From the NCBI RefSeq assembly GCF_002994745.2, contig NC_037088.1:65738397-65802396 (forward strand): 64,000 nucleotides of DNA, read 5' to 3'. Numbering within the stretch: position 1 is the stretch's first letter; every line of letters starts with the position of its first letter. Position numbers and translations under genes: made by a program. The notes below the pieces were generated by a model. The model ran no database searches. It had not been told where the DNA came from and was given only the letters and a program-made list of their open reading frames with translations. Below are positions 20,048 through 32,600 of this stretch, piece by piece. The stretch is from Rosa chinensis (lineage: Eukaryota; Streptophyta; Magnoliopsida; Rosales; Rosaceae).

Positions 20048-21607
20048 GGATCCGGATCCTCTCCTAACCCAACAATCTACCTAAGCTTTTAATCACGTAA
20101 TGACAAGTGTAAAAACAACATCTAATGGTCCACAATAGCCCCACGTAGTGATTGACATCAAAAACCAATACACAAGACCTTGCCTGTTCACTCTCTCTCT
20201 CTCTTCTAATCTTTAATCTCCTTAGCTCTTTGATGGACCAAATCTAACTTTATTTTACTTCCACTCTGTTCCACTTCGGTTCAAATTTTTATGGTCTTTG
20301 TTAAATTCTTGACTCGTCTTTATGGGTTTTAGTGGTTGAAAATTTTTCTTCTTGGATTGGTTAGGAATCTGTTACCAAGATCGCGGATAGTTGCGGTACG
20401 GGTACGCGAAACGCCATTCTCTATAGTACGTGGTACAATAGGATATATTAGTTAAAAATTTAATTAAAAATAAATTACATATGATAAATATAATTATGAA
20501 AAAAAAATTAATAAATAGATAATCATATTAGATATTACATATTAGAGGTAATTAGGAATTATAATATAACTTTTTGACGTAAATAACCCTTATACATGTA
20601 CTATGAAAACTACATCAATGTGAAAGGGTAAACAAGTAAAATTAGATATCAGAGGTAATTAGGAATTAGGATAGAAAATATTCTATTCTTCTTTTTTATC
20701 AGAAATTCGGAATAGTATAATGAAATCTCTTCACAAAAACGAAAAGAGGATAAACTAAAAAAAAAAAGCTCAGCATCATCGGAGCCCTGATCAAGAACAC
20801 CACCGATGAAGGTCTGATAATAATTCAATGCTTCCATAATTCCATGGTTTCCTTTGAAATCTGTTGGGGATTATTTGAATCTTTTCAGCGAAAGCGAATC
20901 ATGATTCGATGCTTTCATAGATCTAGAATCTAGATCGTCTGATCAAGAACACCGACGAACTGACGAAGTCTTGATCACTGGTCTTGATTCTTGAAGACTT
21001 GACCGTGCACTCCGTCGCGACGATGCAGTACGCCGCCCTCATGGCCTCCAGGCTTCGTGGATATTTTCGGTGAGTGAAACCCAGAACTGATGCGCTGAGA
21101 CAATGGGATCGCTGGAGTTATCGATTTGGATCGCGTTGCGGATCGGGCGATTGGGATCGCGGGTCACCGGCAAACCCAGCGATCCTGGCATCACTAGGAT
21201 TCAATTGATGGGATTCCAGACATATGGCCAAAACCCAGACTGATCATCAATTCCACAGAACATCTTGTTCAAGCTTTCTTCTTTGACCATGCGGCGGCGG
21301 TCAATCTTCTGATAGCATTGGAGTTGCTCAGGCCTTGATGATGGGTTTTGAGGAAAGATTTGTTGTATTCCCTCCCAAAGGCCTTATAGTACGGAGAGAA
21401 GAAACAATAAAAAAAGAACGAAAGTGAGGAAGACAAGTATATAGAGAAGCAACAATTTAGCTACAGACAGAATAAAATTCAAAAATATGAGAAAAAAAAA
21501 TCATGTAAGCTTGTTGCATTAATTACCGTTGGATCTCATTATAGCCACGTGGCGTTACCTCCTTCAAAGCTTAAGTAGATTGTTGGGTTAGAAGAGGATC
21601 CGGATCC
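20048..21607. mobile_element. Mutator-type (MULE) non-autonomous element, 1560 bp, possible Pack-MULE
   Basis: Terminal inverted repeats of about 41 bp start GGATCCGGATCCTCT and continue through CTAACCCAACAATCTAC at both ends with one or two mismatches. A perfect 9-bp target-site duplication, TTAAAATAT, lies at 20039-20047 and 21608-21616, the Mutator length. The unoccupied site is preserved in the right arm of the inverted repeat (about 26574-26585), proving insertion. No transposase is present. The interior has GC-rich gene-like stretches near 21000-21070 (an ATG-led frame beginning MQYAALMASRLRGYF followed by a donor-like GTGAGT) and repeated GATCAAGAACACC motifs, suggesting captured gene pieces; their source was not recognised. 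Confidence 0.85.
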
Positions 21608-21663
21608 TTAAAATATAATATGTACCATATAGTAAATCTTTTGTCCAAGGAGCATAAGCTTTA

Positions 21664-21958
21664 GAGCAACTCCAACAGCTTCCCTATAATTTTTGTATTA
21701 TAGAGAAGCAAAAGTCAAACCTTTAGGCTATTTTTCTTCTCCAACTCTGACAGATTCCCTAGTTTAAAGTAATCTATAAAATCTCCATATTATTCTTTAA
21801 AATTTTGGAGTTTGGTGTAAACATAGGGAATTTGGTTTTCTCTCTCCTCACTTTCTCTAAAATAGAGATAGTTATAGGGAATCTGTTGGAACAAAAGAGG
21901 CTTATTTTTCCCTAAAGTAGATAAAAATCAAAATATAGGGAATCTGTTGGAGTTGCTC
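21664..21958. mobile_element. Tourist-type MITE, 295 bp, in left arm only
   Basis: Long terminal inverted repeats beginning GAGCAACTCCAACAG (other end CTGTTGGAGTTGCTC) and flanked by TTA on both sides (21661-21663 and 21959-21961). The right arm of the inverted repeat has the empty site with a single GTA at about 26530, so the MITE arrived after the duplication. The interior repeats TATAGGGAATCTGTTGGA-like units, typical of these stowable elements. No coding capacity. Confidence 0.85.
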
Positions 21959-23205
21959 TTAGTTCGTAACTTGGTACGTACTTCCCACATATTACTCCAA
22001 TATTTCCCTTTACCACATATTGGTCATAAGACTCTTAGCAACTGAGTTCTTTAATTACCATCAGAAATTTGCTCTAGATTTTGCTCTTATCGTTGAGTCT
22101 GATTGCATACAAGCTGTATCTCTAGTAAACAAGAATGAGGACTGTTAAGCAGCTGATTGAGATATTGTCTCTGAGATTAGGAGTCTTCTTACTTTGCATA
22201 TGGAGTTCCCAGTACGTTCTTATTTTTCATGTGTACATGGAAAATTCCTTATATTCCTTATGTATTGGAACCCCAAAAACAACAACCGTCTAGCTAGATC
22301 TAGAGGTTTCCTTTGTTTCCCAATCTTCAAAATTCCTCAATATTTTGTTTTTAATGTTCAAGCTGTCATTTTCGATTAATACCTCAAACAACTCTTGATT
22401 CTGAACACAATGACCATTGTAAACCAAGCAGATAGGCAAACAAGACCAATGGATATAGAGAACCATAATGAAACAGATCAATAAGTCATCCTCTCTTACA
22501 AAAGCAAGTTTGGAAAGCAAACCAAAATGAATACAGAAATTACATTCACTTATATATGCACAATCAGCCATTTGCACTGCAAATTTAATTAATTGATCAT
22601 CTACTTAAGAATGATGATGAATCCACACATGAGATGTACGTTTTTCTAATCTTCCCGAGAAACACATGGTGAAATAATGGCATGGGGTGCGTTTGTGTGC
22701 AAGGTGATCCTAAATTCTAATTGGAGGCTATAATTTTCATTGCTACATTAATTCATATGAATATATGTCTGTCAGCATGCAATAACATTGTTCTGGGACA
22801 TGTGAGTGTTGCTCAATCTCAAATTCTCAATGACTTTTGGTAGGTCTGAAAATCATAAATTTCATACCAATACCATAAATCCATTGCATTTCTTGTTCTG
22901 GGACAGGTGAGCTGCTCAATCTCAATAACTTTTATGTTACCCTCATACATTTTCTTATTCGATCATGTTTCATGCTGTTCTATGTTGTTAAAGCTTTAGT
23001 AGATGCCTTCAGCATTAGTATGTGCACATTCGGTGATGTTTGCAAATTTGGTATCAGTCTTGATTCCGAATATTTACCTTGCGCTATGTTTGTATGTAAT
23101 AGATAATCATAGATATTACAATGACCACTTTAAACCAAGCAGATCGATATGCACACGATACCAATGTATGGAACCAGAATGAAACAGTCATCAATAAGTT
23201 CTCAG

Positions 23206-23848
23206 TACAAAAGCAAATTTGCCTTCATGCACATTCAGCCATTTAATTGCATTGTAAAATGATCAGATACTTAAAATGGTGGACATAAACTACTTTTCTA
23301 AAAAAACACAGGGTAAACTAAGGTTGGCTTAATTGGAGGCTATAAATTTCAATCCTAAATAGACTCATGTGAAATATATATATACACCTGTCGATAATGA
23401 TATTGTTTAATCTCAGTGACTTAATAGGTATGAAAATCATAAATTCTATACCAATGCAATAGATCTTTTGTAGTACCACACTTAAGTGAGTTGTGGGAGA
23501 AAACATGTTTTGGAGGGAGATTCAAATATGGCTCTAATGAACATACAATATATATAATCTTAAAATTTTTTTTTTTTTTTTTGCCAAATAATCTTTAATT
23601 TGTTTGGAAAGCAATTTCTTTCCAGCACACAAAGAATCAATGGCACATATCCAGTCCCATAATCAATTGGCTTTCTAACTCACAAGTCACAATTGCTTAG
23701 CTTTTAATAATTTGTCAAAAATTATTGTACGTATATACAAGTGAAAGAGAAGAGAAGGTACACATGGATGCAGGCACAGTTTGACCAAAACCCAATTGAG
23801 TTTTGCCAACCACCATTGCACAAACGCCGTATGAAAATGAATACTATC
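23206..23848. other. Spacer of the inverted repeat, left of the solo LTR
   Basis: Contains the diverged tandem copy (to about 23500) of sequence from the left arm, a T-run at 23564-23581 and otherwise unremarkable AT-rich DNA. Short frames on both strands at 23687-24003 show no family resemblance and partly fall inside the LTR. Confidence 0.5.
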
Positions 23849-24843
23849 TGTTTGGCTCCAAAACCAGCTGGTGTGCAAACAGTCTCTTTTGGACGAGTGG
23901 TTGCGCAGGCGTGCCAGCACCGCGGGGTGCAGTCGTTGGGGTAGTCCCGTGACCTGACTTCTTCTTCAAGCGCTGTGGACGAGGAGAGCACCAACCTCGT
24001 CACAGGGTTCTTTTCTTGCCCTTCGGAAAAGGACTTCTTTGCCTTACGCGGGTAAGGGCTTTGGTTGTGGTCTCTTTGCGTTCACTGAATCGATACTTAG
24101 TGTTGTAGACTAAGCAGAGCAATCACTGGGAAGTTGAGAGAAGCACGGGTTTGCTAAAGCGTGACTCTAGCTTCGCTGGGTTGCGAGGGCGTTACCCTTG
24201 CTTCGCTGGAAGTAACAATGGCGGTTGCGCTCGCAGTCGGCTCCTGGGGAGACTGGGACTGGAAGTACGGTCGCCGGGTTGATCTGGTGAGGCTGACAGT
24301 CGGCTCGCGAGGAGACTAGGACTGGCAGGCGGTCACCGGGTTTCAACGAGGTTGAGGGTTTGCTCCGGGGAGGCTTTGTAATCGCTGGGATTGATTGATT
24401 CGAAAGACGTCCTTTTCTGTATCGTGTTTAGCCTCTATATATAGGCTCATTGTAGATTCACTTCCCTAATGGGAATGGAATACTATATCTTGGACCACAG
24501 TTATTGGCCTTGAATTAAATCACAACTCTTGATAGCATTGATACTATTATGGGTGATAACTATCCTCTTTTATCGCTGCTAGAATATAGGCAAGGATTAA
24601 TTGCCTCTGTGAAAATCCTCGATACGATCGCTGGATGCGAGCATTAGGATACTCACGTATTAATTGCGAATATATCTTTATGCTCCCACAAGCGCTCAAT
24701 TAAGGACGATACTTTCTTATGAAACACGGGATGAGCAACACCACATCCCAAATCCGTATAGTCCCATTTTTGGGCCGCAGGTATCGGCCCACTAGCTCAA
24801 ACCCACTAAAAGATTTTGCCAAAATTACTTTTGGGCTCAAACA
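23849..24843 (-). mobile_element. Solo LTR, 995 bp, with 5-bp target-site duplication
   Basis: Ends are TGTTTGGCTCC and GGGCTCAAACA (TG...CA with short inverted repeat), flanked by a perfect CTATC duplication at 23844-23848 and 24844-24848. No internal retrotransposon sequence adjoins it, so it is a solo LTR left by recombination between two LTRs. A TATA-like CTATATATAGG lies near 24436-24446 with a GC-rich stretch beyond, which fits transcription toward lower coordinates (minus orientation), but the TATA motif is nearly palindromic, so orientation is tentative. It occupies the spacer of the inverted repeat. Confidence 0.85.
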
Positions 24844-24867
24844 CTATCTCCTCACTTCTTGATTCTG

Positions 24868-26957
24868 AGACCTTATTCATGATTGTTTCATTCTGATTCC
24901 ATACATTGGTATCGTGTGCATATCTACTTGGTTTAAAGTGGTCATTGTAATATCTATGATTATCTATTGCATACAAACATATAGCGCATTAGCCCAAGGT
25001 AAATATTCAGAATCAAGACTGATACCAAATTTGCAAACATCACTGAATATGCACATACTACTGCTGAAGGCAGATCTAAAGCTTTAAAAACATAGAACAG
25101 CATGAAACATGATAGAAAAATAAAAAATGTATGAGGGTAACATAAAAGTTATTGAGATTGAGCAACTCACCTGTCCCAGGACAAGTAAGACAATGGATTT
25201 ATGGTATAGATATGGAATTTAATTATTATTTTCAGACCTACCAAAAGTCATTGAGGATTTGAGATTGAGCAACACTCACTGGTCCCAGAACAATATTATT
25301 GCATGTTGAGAGGCATATATTCACATGAATTGATGTAGCAATGAAAATTATAGCGTCCAATTAGAATTTAGGACCACCTTACACACAAACACACCCCATT
25401 ATTTCACCCTGTGTTTCTCGGGAAGATTAGAAAAACGTATATCTCATATGTGGATTCATCATCATTCTTAAGTAGATGATCAATTAAATTTGCAGTGCAA
25501 ATAGCTGAATGTGCTTATATAAATGTAATTTCTGTATTCATTTTGGTTTGCTTTCCAAATTTGCTTTTGTAAGAGAAGCCGGATGACTTATTGATCTGTT
25601 TCATTCTGGTTCTATATATCCTGGTTTTGTGTGCCTTGCTATCTGCTTGGTTTACAGTGGTCATTGTGTTCAGAATCAAGAGTTGTTTCTGTTAGAATTT
25701 GTGGCTTTGATACCACTGTTGTAATTTGGTGCGGAAGTTTTAGATAGTAGTGGGCTAGGACAATGTGTCTAGGAGTTAGAAGTTGGGAGAAGATGTTTAT
25801 AGGACAAAGATGTTAGGAGGATATGAGTTTGAGGAGAAGTAGATGAGGGAATTGTTGGAGGGGAAAGATCCCACATTGGAGAAGTGACAAATTTCAACAG
25901 TTTGAGGTATTGGTGTTATCAATTAATCGAAAATGACAGGTTGAACATTCAAAACAAAATATTAAGGAATTTTGAAGATTGGGAGACAAAGGAAACCGGC
26001 CTCTAGATCTAGCTAGACGGTTGTTGTTTTTGGGGTTCCAATACATGAGGAATATAAGGAATTTTCCATGGATAAAAACTGGTAAGCTAGATGACCCAGA
26101 TACAGGGAGTTGTCATTAACAAGTAATTATATCTTTAAATTTCATATATATCTTTAAAAGAAATGCATTACAGTGATGAGATCATCATGTCACTTGCATT
26201 GCTCAAAAGAGATCATAATGCTCTTTCTTGCTTAGAAGTAACATATCTATCTTCACCTGCAAGGTAAGAACGTACTGGGAATCCCATACGCAAAGTAAGA
26301 AGACTCCTAATCTCAGAGACAATATATAACTCAATCAGCTGAAACAGTCCTCATTCTTGTTTACTGGAGATACAGCTTGTATACAATCAGATTCAACGAT
26401 AAGAGGAAAATTTAGAGCAAATTTCTGATAGTAAAGAACTCAGTTGCTGAGAGTCTAAGACCAATATTTGGTAAAGGGAAATATTGGAAATATGGGAGTA
26501 ATATGTGGGAAGTACGTACCAAGTTACGAACTACAGCTTATGCTCCTTAGACAAAGATTTACCATATGGTACATATTATATTTTAAAAGTATGGGTTGGG
26601 CTGTTGTTAGTAGATCCGCCACTGATGTCGAGCATAAACAAAGGAGTAGCAGAGTACGTAGGTACAAGATAACCTAGGTAGACGGGGAGGATTGAAGATA
26701 CTGAAATAAATAAATAGTGTGAAGTCGAAAATGCAGTGGTAACCTGTTTGGCTTGTTATTTCTAAAGGCTGCCCGATTTAAGCCGTGCTGAGCAGAAATC
26801 AGAATCTAGGGTTAGGGTTTCGAAGGATAGACGTACGGATGGGCGGAGGAGCAAGGTCTCGGGCGAGGGCCAAGAAGAGGGCGGAGGAGAGTAGGAAAGC
26901 CTACGAGGCTCGGGAAAGGAAGAAACCCGACGAGGCTGAACCATTACTGTATCTATG
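24868..26957. repeat. Right arm of the large inverted repeat
   Basis: Reverse complement of 19646-23205 minus that arm's two insertions. It preserves the empty sites for the MULE and the MITE, and itself carries an insertion absent from the left arm (25690-25899). Its outer end runs into the intact 410-aa gene at 26839. Near 26280-26450, read on the minus strand, it carries the same decayed RNase H-like stretch as the left arm. Confidence 0.8.
25690..25899 (-). mobile_element. Deleted LTR-retrotransposon derivative (LTR plus primer-binding site remnant), 210 bp
   Basis: On the minus strand it begins TGTTGAAATTTGTCAC, has an LTR-like body with TATAAACATC and ends near ACAACAG, followed at once by TGGTATCAAAGCC, resembling an initiator tRNA-Met primer-binding site, and then a 13-bp LTR-end-like ACAAATTCTAACA. 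It is flanked by GTTTC (25685-25689) and GTTTG (25900-25904), a 5-bp duplication with one mismatch, and the left arm at 22380-22400 retains the empty site. It fits an element that lost its interior and most of one LTR, or a TRIM-like derivative. Confidence 0.65.
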
Positions 26958-28641
26958 CACTTTCGAGATCTACCGTGGAGGTTTAGCCGGATACCGTGTC
27001 CAGGTCATCAGATTGAGCGACTTGTTCATTCCTTTCGATACTCCCATCACTATATTTGGCCCCAAATCTCAAGCCCCCAAATCTAACTCCACCGAGGTGC
27101 TACGACAATTTGCTTTTTTAGACGGCGAACACGTTCCCGGCCATATGGGTTTTGGTGTCTTGGGCTCTCGAATTGTTTTGGCCGGCGGCTGGTTTCTCAA
27201 TATGCGGATGGGACACAAACCTAAACCAACATATGTTTTGGAGACTGATCAAAGTGTGGAACCCAACCCCAGGTTCATCAGCACCAGAGGTACTCCTAAT
27301 CCTAAAACCCCCTATATGATTCCTGAATTGGAACCGGAAAAACCTCGTCCCTGGATGCGGGAGATCGACGGCAAGCTATACGCTCTCTCTGGCGATCACA
27401 TAGGATATGCGGCTTTTGAGGTATTTGACCCCAAAACCGACCATGTATGGGCTCCTCTCCCCAAGCTTCAAATTAGGAAGCTTCCAATTGAGACTAAAGG
27501 GCTTTCTTTATCCTCGTGTGCCGTTGTGGGCACCAAGATCTTGATCACACTTCCGTTAAAGTCTAGGGTGGGAGTAGTCAAGATGCTCTGCTTCGACGTG
27601 GCTCACCCTGAGAGATCATGGACTACAGTTGAAGAACCACCCTGGTGGCAGTTTCATAGTGTTTTCCCCGACTTTTACAACGAGGTTTTAGTTTTAGACT
27701 TGGAGGATGACGACTGTGAGAAGCTACTGTTTACTTATGATTTTGAATATTGCCAAATACGAGTCTCCAGCATGAAGCTGTCCAATGAAGGTGAACCTAA
27801 GTGTATTCAACCGCTAGATGAGATAGATTTGCCTGATGAGTTTAAGAACTTGGATGATTTTTTAGCAACTTCATACAGCTGTGCTCATCTTGGAGGTCGA
27901 AGAGTATGCTTTTCATTCGTGCATTTGCTAACTCTTCTTGTGTTCACCTTCGAATTTTCCTATTCGATTTCTGGAATATTCTCTGTCAAAGCCCTGGGTC
28001 ATCGCCTGTTCGAGTACTACTCGAATGAGGAACTTCGTTCTATCTTTTTGGGTGGTTGCTTTGTGCTGTAACTCCATCTCTCGGTAAGCCCTTTTATTTA
28101 CTTAATCATAAGCATTCCGTATTTCAAGATTTCTAGTACTAATTTTGTTTCAAGGTATGTAGATTTCTTTTAATCAAGCTTTTACATCACATAGGATAGC
28201 TGGATAGGTATATACATATGCACACACATGTTTCTCTGTGCTTGATATGTAAGTATCTAGACTCTAGAGTGTAACAATGTCAATTTATGCATACAGTTTT
28301 TAATTCCTATTGTCGTCCATTGTCTTAAACTTGAGTTAAATGGACACTGATTGAGTCATCAATTTCAAACAGCATATCAATCATACCCATCAACTATAAT
28401 ACACCATCCTCTTCATTATCTCATTTTGCATGCGTAATCTAGCTTTAGGGCAAGTGTGTTAGGTAACTATAGTTGAGCGTTTTGAGCTGCTATTCAACAT
28501 TATGAAGCTTGTCGATGGAACAGAAGCTATCTATGGTTTTTATTGTTAGATATATGGGCATAGACCCTGTTGGTGTTGAGTGTGCCTACTACTGTAGTAG
28601 ATGAGGTTAGGATTGAAGAAAACAAATATGCTCTATAATGT
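26805..28641 (+). repeat. Segmental duplication carrying the 410-aa gene, copy A
   Basis: About 1.84 kb nearly identical to the reverse complement of 45355-47190, including the gene and about 570 bp downstream of its stop. Similarity begins just upstream of the ATG and ends abruptly at ATAATGTC (28641 here). Confidence 0.85.
26839..28071 (+). CDS. Intronless 410-aa protein of unknown function, copy A
   Basis: Not recognised with confidence. The protein opens with a basic, Arg/Ala/Lys-rich 30-residue stretch, then has a mixed beta-rich body with phrases such as GKLYALSGDHIGYAAFEVFDPKTDHVWAPLP and SLSSCAVVGTKILITLPL. These recall kelch-like or F-box-associated beta-propeller repeats in plants, but a canonical double-glycine repeat set is not visible and no F-box is present. 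It ends with a hydrophobic, cysteine-containing tail (GGCFVL). The ATG at 26839 was chosen because the inverted copy at 47163 starts at the same codon and upstream similarity falls away. No introns or stops. The paralogue at 45931-47163 is nearly the same protein. Two intact copies suggest selection or very recent duplication. Confidence 0.75.
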   Translation: MGGGARSRARAKKRAEESRKAYEARERKKPDEAEPLLYLCTFEIYRGGLAGYRVQVIRLSDLFIPFDTPITIFGPKSQAPKSNSTEVLRQFAFLDGEHVPGHMGFGVLGSRIVLAGGWFLNMRMGHKPKPTYVLETDQSVEPNPRFISTRGTPNPKTPYMIPELEPEKPRPWMREIDGKLYALSGDHIGYAAFEVFDPKTDHVWAPLPKLQIRKLPIETKGLSLSSCAVVGTKILITLPLKSRVGVVKMLCFDVAHPERSWTTVEEPPWWQFHSVFPDFYNEVLVLDLEDDDCEKLLFTYDFEYCQIRVSSMKLSNEGEPKCIQPLDEIDLPDEFKNLDDFLATSYSCAHLGGRRVCFSFVHLLTLLVFTFEFSYSISGIFSVKALGHRLFEYYSNEELRSIFLGGCFVL

Positions 28642-29640
28642 CTTTATTCATTTGAAATTCAGCTTCACCCAACCATTCAATTACACTGCTCAATCTCATC
28701 ACCTCCTTGAGCTCCATATTATTTCCCCATGAAATACTGCATGGCATTGTGCTCTGCCAATTCCACCGGGCATGCACACATTAGCTATATGAATGACAAG
28801 TTGATGAAACTTGGTTATGCCCATACCTTGGGAGTTTAAGCTTCAACATTTGGATGTGAGCATTAAATTTCAATTGCAAAACTAGAATAATGATTTTGAA
28901 TTTCTTTTCAAACCAAGAAAAATCTACCAGTGCAAGCAGTATGAAGATTGAAGAACTAGCGCACAGTAGAATGAGATCATGACATAGAATACATACAAGT
29001 AGTTGGTCCGTAGGGTACATGATGTATTAGAGACCTTGAAATGAACAAATACAATTAGAAACTCACAGACAAGCTCTACACATGATGTATCGCAAAACAA
29101 TGAATGACTGCCACTATGACTGTTTGGTATGGCTGTGCAGATACCATGAAATAATTGCGTTATCGCATTGCAGGAAATGTGTAAAAGATGAATATACTTA
29201 ACTCAATTTTAAGATGAGAGCATAAAAATGAAACAGAACAGATGGCATAGCAGCTCCTGTTAAACATCCAAACTACTATCTACTGCTAAACACCAAAACT
29301 ATCCAACAGAACAAATGGCCAGTAGCAGCACTTGTCAAAAATATGCAATGACCTAAGTAATTACAAACTCGTACAAGGTGGAGCATAATTAGACTCTGCT
29401 ACTCTCATTCCAGATATACTAGTTTTGCTTCTACCAAATGAAAACTTTAAGCAGAAATCTCTTCGGCAGGGCATGGTGAATTGAATTCATCTGATACAAC
29501 AACAGACAATTACGCTCCACAGATGATACTAGCAGTCAAAAATGTGAGTTCCCATCAACATTCTGGGTCAGTAGGGCATCAACCAAAGATCTGAATACTA
29601 ATGATTCTAACAAAGGTTTCAAATAAAACCCTTCTCACAA
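28642..29640. other. Spacer between copy A and the PPC4 pseudogene
   Basis: AT-rich, no gene or element recognised. Frames on the minus strand at 28781-29020 are short and unrelated to any family known to me. Confidence 0.5.
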
Positions 29641-32600
29641 ACCCCACCTTAAAGCTGGTTCAACTCCAACCCAAGCTGGAAGAACAAATCTGGTTCGAGT
29701 CCATGCAAACACCCATGGAATTGCCCGAAGATGTCCAATTCCAGTAGAGCTCTTTCTTCTTGAGGGGCGGCTTCCTATGTTGAGGAAGCCAAGCTCAGCC
29801 TGGCGTGTAGCCTCCTAGAAGTAAGTAAGGAATTCTGGATTTTCGTAGACTACGCTCCAGTAATTCTGACAACTGATCTTTGAGATCTGCTCCATGAGGT
29901 TACACTACTTTTGTTCTCGAGGAGGGTGTGGTGGACGCAACGTTGCAAGCAATACACCTCTAGCTGTCTGAGTGCAATCTGTGGCAGCCCAAATTCTGAC
30001 TGTACCATTTCTCCTTGCTCAGTTAATCGTAGAGTACCCTGAAAGATTTTACAAGCACTATACATTTAAGTCGTTGAGCAGAAAACTTGGCTTTTTTTAT
30101 TCTTGAAAATAACACCTTAAAACTGACCTAATATCCATTTTAGGAGTAAATTCCAAAATGGATTTGGGTTCGGCAGAACTATATTTCCAAATTTTTAGAC
30201 CAGGTACTTTACAAATTCTATTTTCAAATCTACATTTCTCTTTGAAATTGCTAGGTATAAACAGTTGTTGAACACACCTTTATAGTTTAAGATTTTGGCC
30301 AATAGTGGTAAACCAAGACTTTCTCCTCAGAAAAGAAGAGTTGGAATTCTTGCAATTGCAAAAACTCTCAATTAAGTTGAACGCATGCTATGAAGTGAGT
30401 TTGAGAGTATAAAACAAATTGTTGACCTTAATCCTAACAGCTTAAACTTTTGGGAATAGTAAATAACTCCATCATGCTAGATCAACTTGTGCTTATTTAA
30501 AGTTCATTCCCTGTAGGTAAATAATGACCACCATAAATTCATTTAATTGTTGTAATGAAGAGACATTAGATATATAGCAAAGAATTCTTGTCAGATTTAT
30601 TTATTTATTTAAAAAAAAAATTCTGGTAGAAGTAACTTATTCTGAACTTTGGAGCATAGTAATCCCAAGTCCTAACACTACTACTTTACCTCCATGCTAG
30701 GTGTAGGTGGGACTAGTGGTCTTTTTCCTTTGAGCTCTCTTGTTAGAGATTCCAGTTTCTTTTCTTCATCCCACTCACTGTATGTGCCCATATCCAAATA
30801 TTTGGTAATTGCATTAAGTGTTTCAGAATTCAGGATGTCTACCAGATTCCTGCCCAAATGCAATCTTCAGTTAAAATGACCAACATTTCAATTCTGGGAT
30901 AGTGAAGATGACCAACATTGCATTCTGCATGAAGAGGCAAGTTTAAAAGAATTGAGAAACCATGAGTACCATTGGTCATAGAATACATTAGGAGCTGGTA
31001 CATAAACACTTCAGGAAGGCAAAAAATCAAAGAGAAAAAAAAGTAACTGCTAATAGAGATTCCAGGTGGAAAGAAAGCTCTAGCTCACTATTGTACAGCT
31101 AAATTAAGATTTTATTTATGAAAATTGATTCCCTCCATATTTGAAAAGGAAATAACTACAAGGGCTCATGTGATACACACTGCCTTTTTTGGAACTGATG
31201 TCAGTTCTCTTTGTAACATACTTGAGCAAGTTCTCATTTATGCAATAAGGGATGGCAGCATATAAAAATAATATAAGAGTAACACAACTTCTGAGATCCT
31301 CAATTTTTCTATAAGCTTTTTCTTAAAAAAGTAGTTTTAAGAGGATAATCGGATGTTCACCAGTGCAAGAGGGTTGATCAGCTCTAGCTGGAAGTTGTGT
31401 TGGAAGTGTTGCAGGTTGTTACTTTACCTGATTCCTATTATAACACTGATGATCCCAACTCTAGTGATCCTCAGATGCAGATTCTGAAGAGAGAATTTCA
31501 ATTACATTAACATTATAAATTGATTCACAAGTATATTCATCATCTATTAAAAATAAATTGAAACCTTAAGAAACCAGGAGGGATGACCAGTGTGTACTTA
31601 CGCATAGAAGAGTTGGGGTAAGAGAAGTCAAATTCCCATAGGTCCATAAAACACAAAGAATTTTGTAAACTATGACTCCAGTTTTTTCACTCAATTACTT
31701 TCACTAATTAACCATCTGGTCTATCCTGTCTGGCAGAACATAAAGTAAGAGTGTTCATATGTCTTTCAACGTTTTTTATTCTGCATACACAGAAGTGATC
31801 TAGAGATTTAAATTGTTCTATTAATAAGATCCGAGTCTTAGAACAACATAATCCCAGCCCCTAAAACTAAAGTTCAAGCAATAAAAAAAAATCAGAAACA
31901 TAGGAGTAACCTGTTAAGGAAATTGTCAAAGAAAAACAATGGAAGCTATGCTTTGGTAGTCTCCACATGATACCAAGCAGCCAAAATTAATGACCACTGA
32001 AAATAACTACAATATGTCATACCGTGCTCTAGAATCTCTTGTGCCAGTTTTGACAAGCTATCGCTGCACCAATTCATGGATAGTTCAAATTTCAGGTTAT
32101 CAACTTCTCTAATATAGAGATCAATAGTCATCCACCTAGATAAAAGCGAGACATCTTTTGTGACCTGAAGCAATAGAAAGAGGCAAGTTGATATAATTGT
32201 GTAGAAGAGCTAGACAGTCTGACAACATTATAAATTCTACATAAACAATAATCTTAAGTTTGCAATCTAATCATGAAATCTGGCAGCAAACTGGAATCCT
32301 TAAAACTGAAACCTCCTCTCTCATACCCTAAAGAAAAGAACAGGGAAGGGATAGCATAAATGAAAGTTAAACTGATGGTCTAAAACTCTACACAACTAAG
32401 TCATGCTTATCCATCAATGTCTCCGTACAACTAAGTAATTGATTCTAAGTACGCGGGCTTGCTTTATTCCCCTCAAAACATGATTTACTACCCCATGAAT
32501 TACCAACACCATTACCAATATAGTAAACTAAGTTATGTATAACACAGATCTAATATATCCCAAAGTTATGATTAGTTCATGCTTCAGGTCTTTTGTTGAC

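Larger units (their letters stand above)
19646..23205. repeat. Left arm of a large inverted repeat
   Basis: Read as reverse complement this arm matches 24868-26957 across its whole length once the inserted elements at 20048-21607 and 21664-21958 are removed. It shares the first part of the 410-aa gene, its upstream region, a decayed RNase H-like stretch around 22070-22250 (FALIVESDCIQAV style), and non-coding sequence. Divergence is modest with small indels, so the duplication is not recent. Inner part also contains a diverged tandem duplication: about 22398-22890 resembles 23118-23500. Confidence 0.8.
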
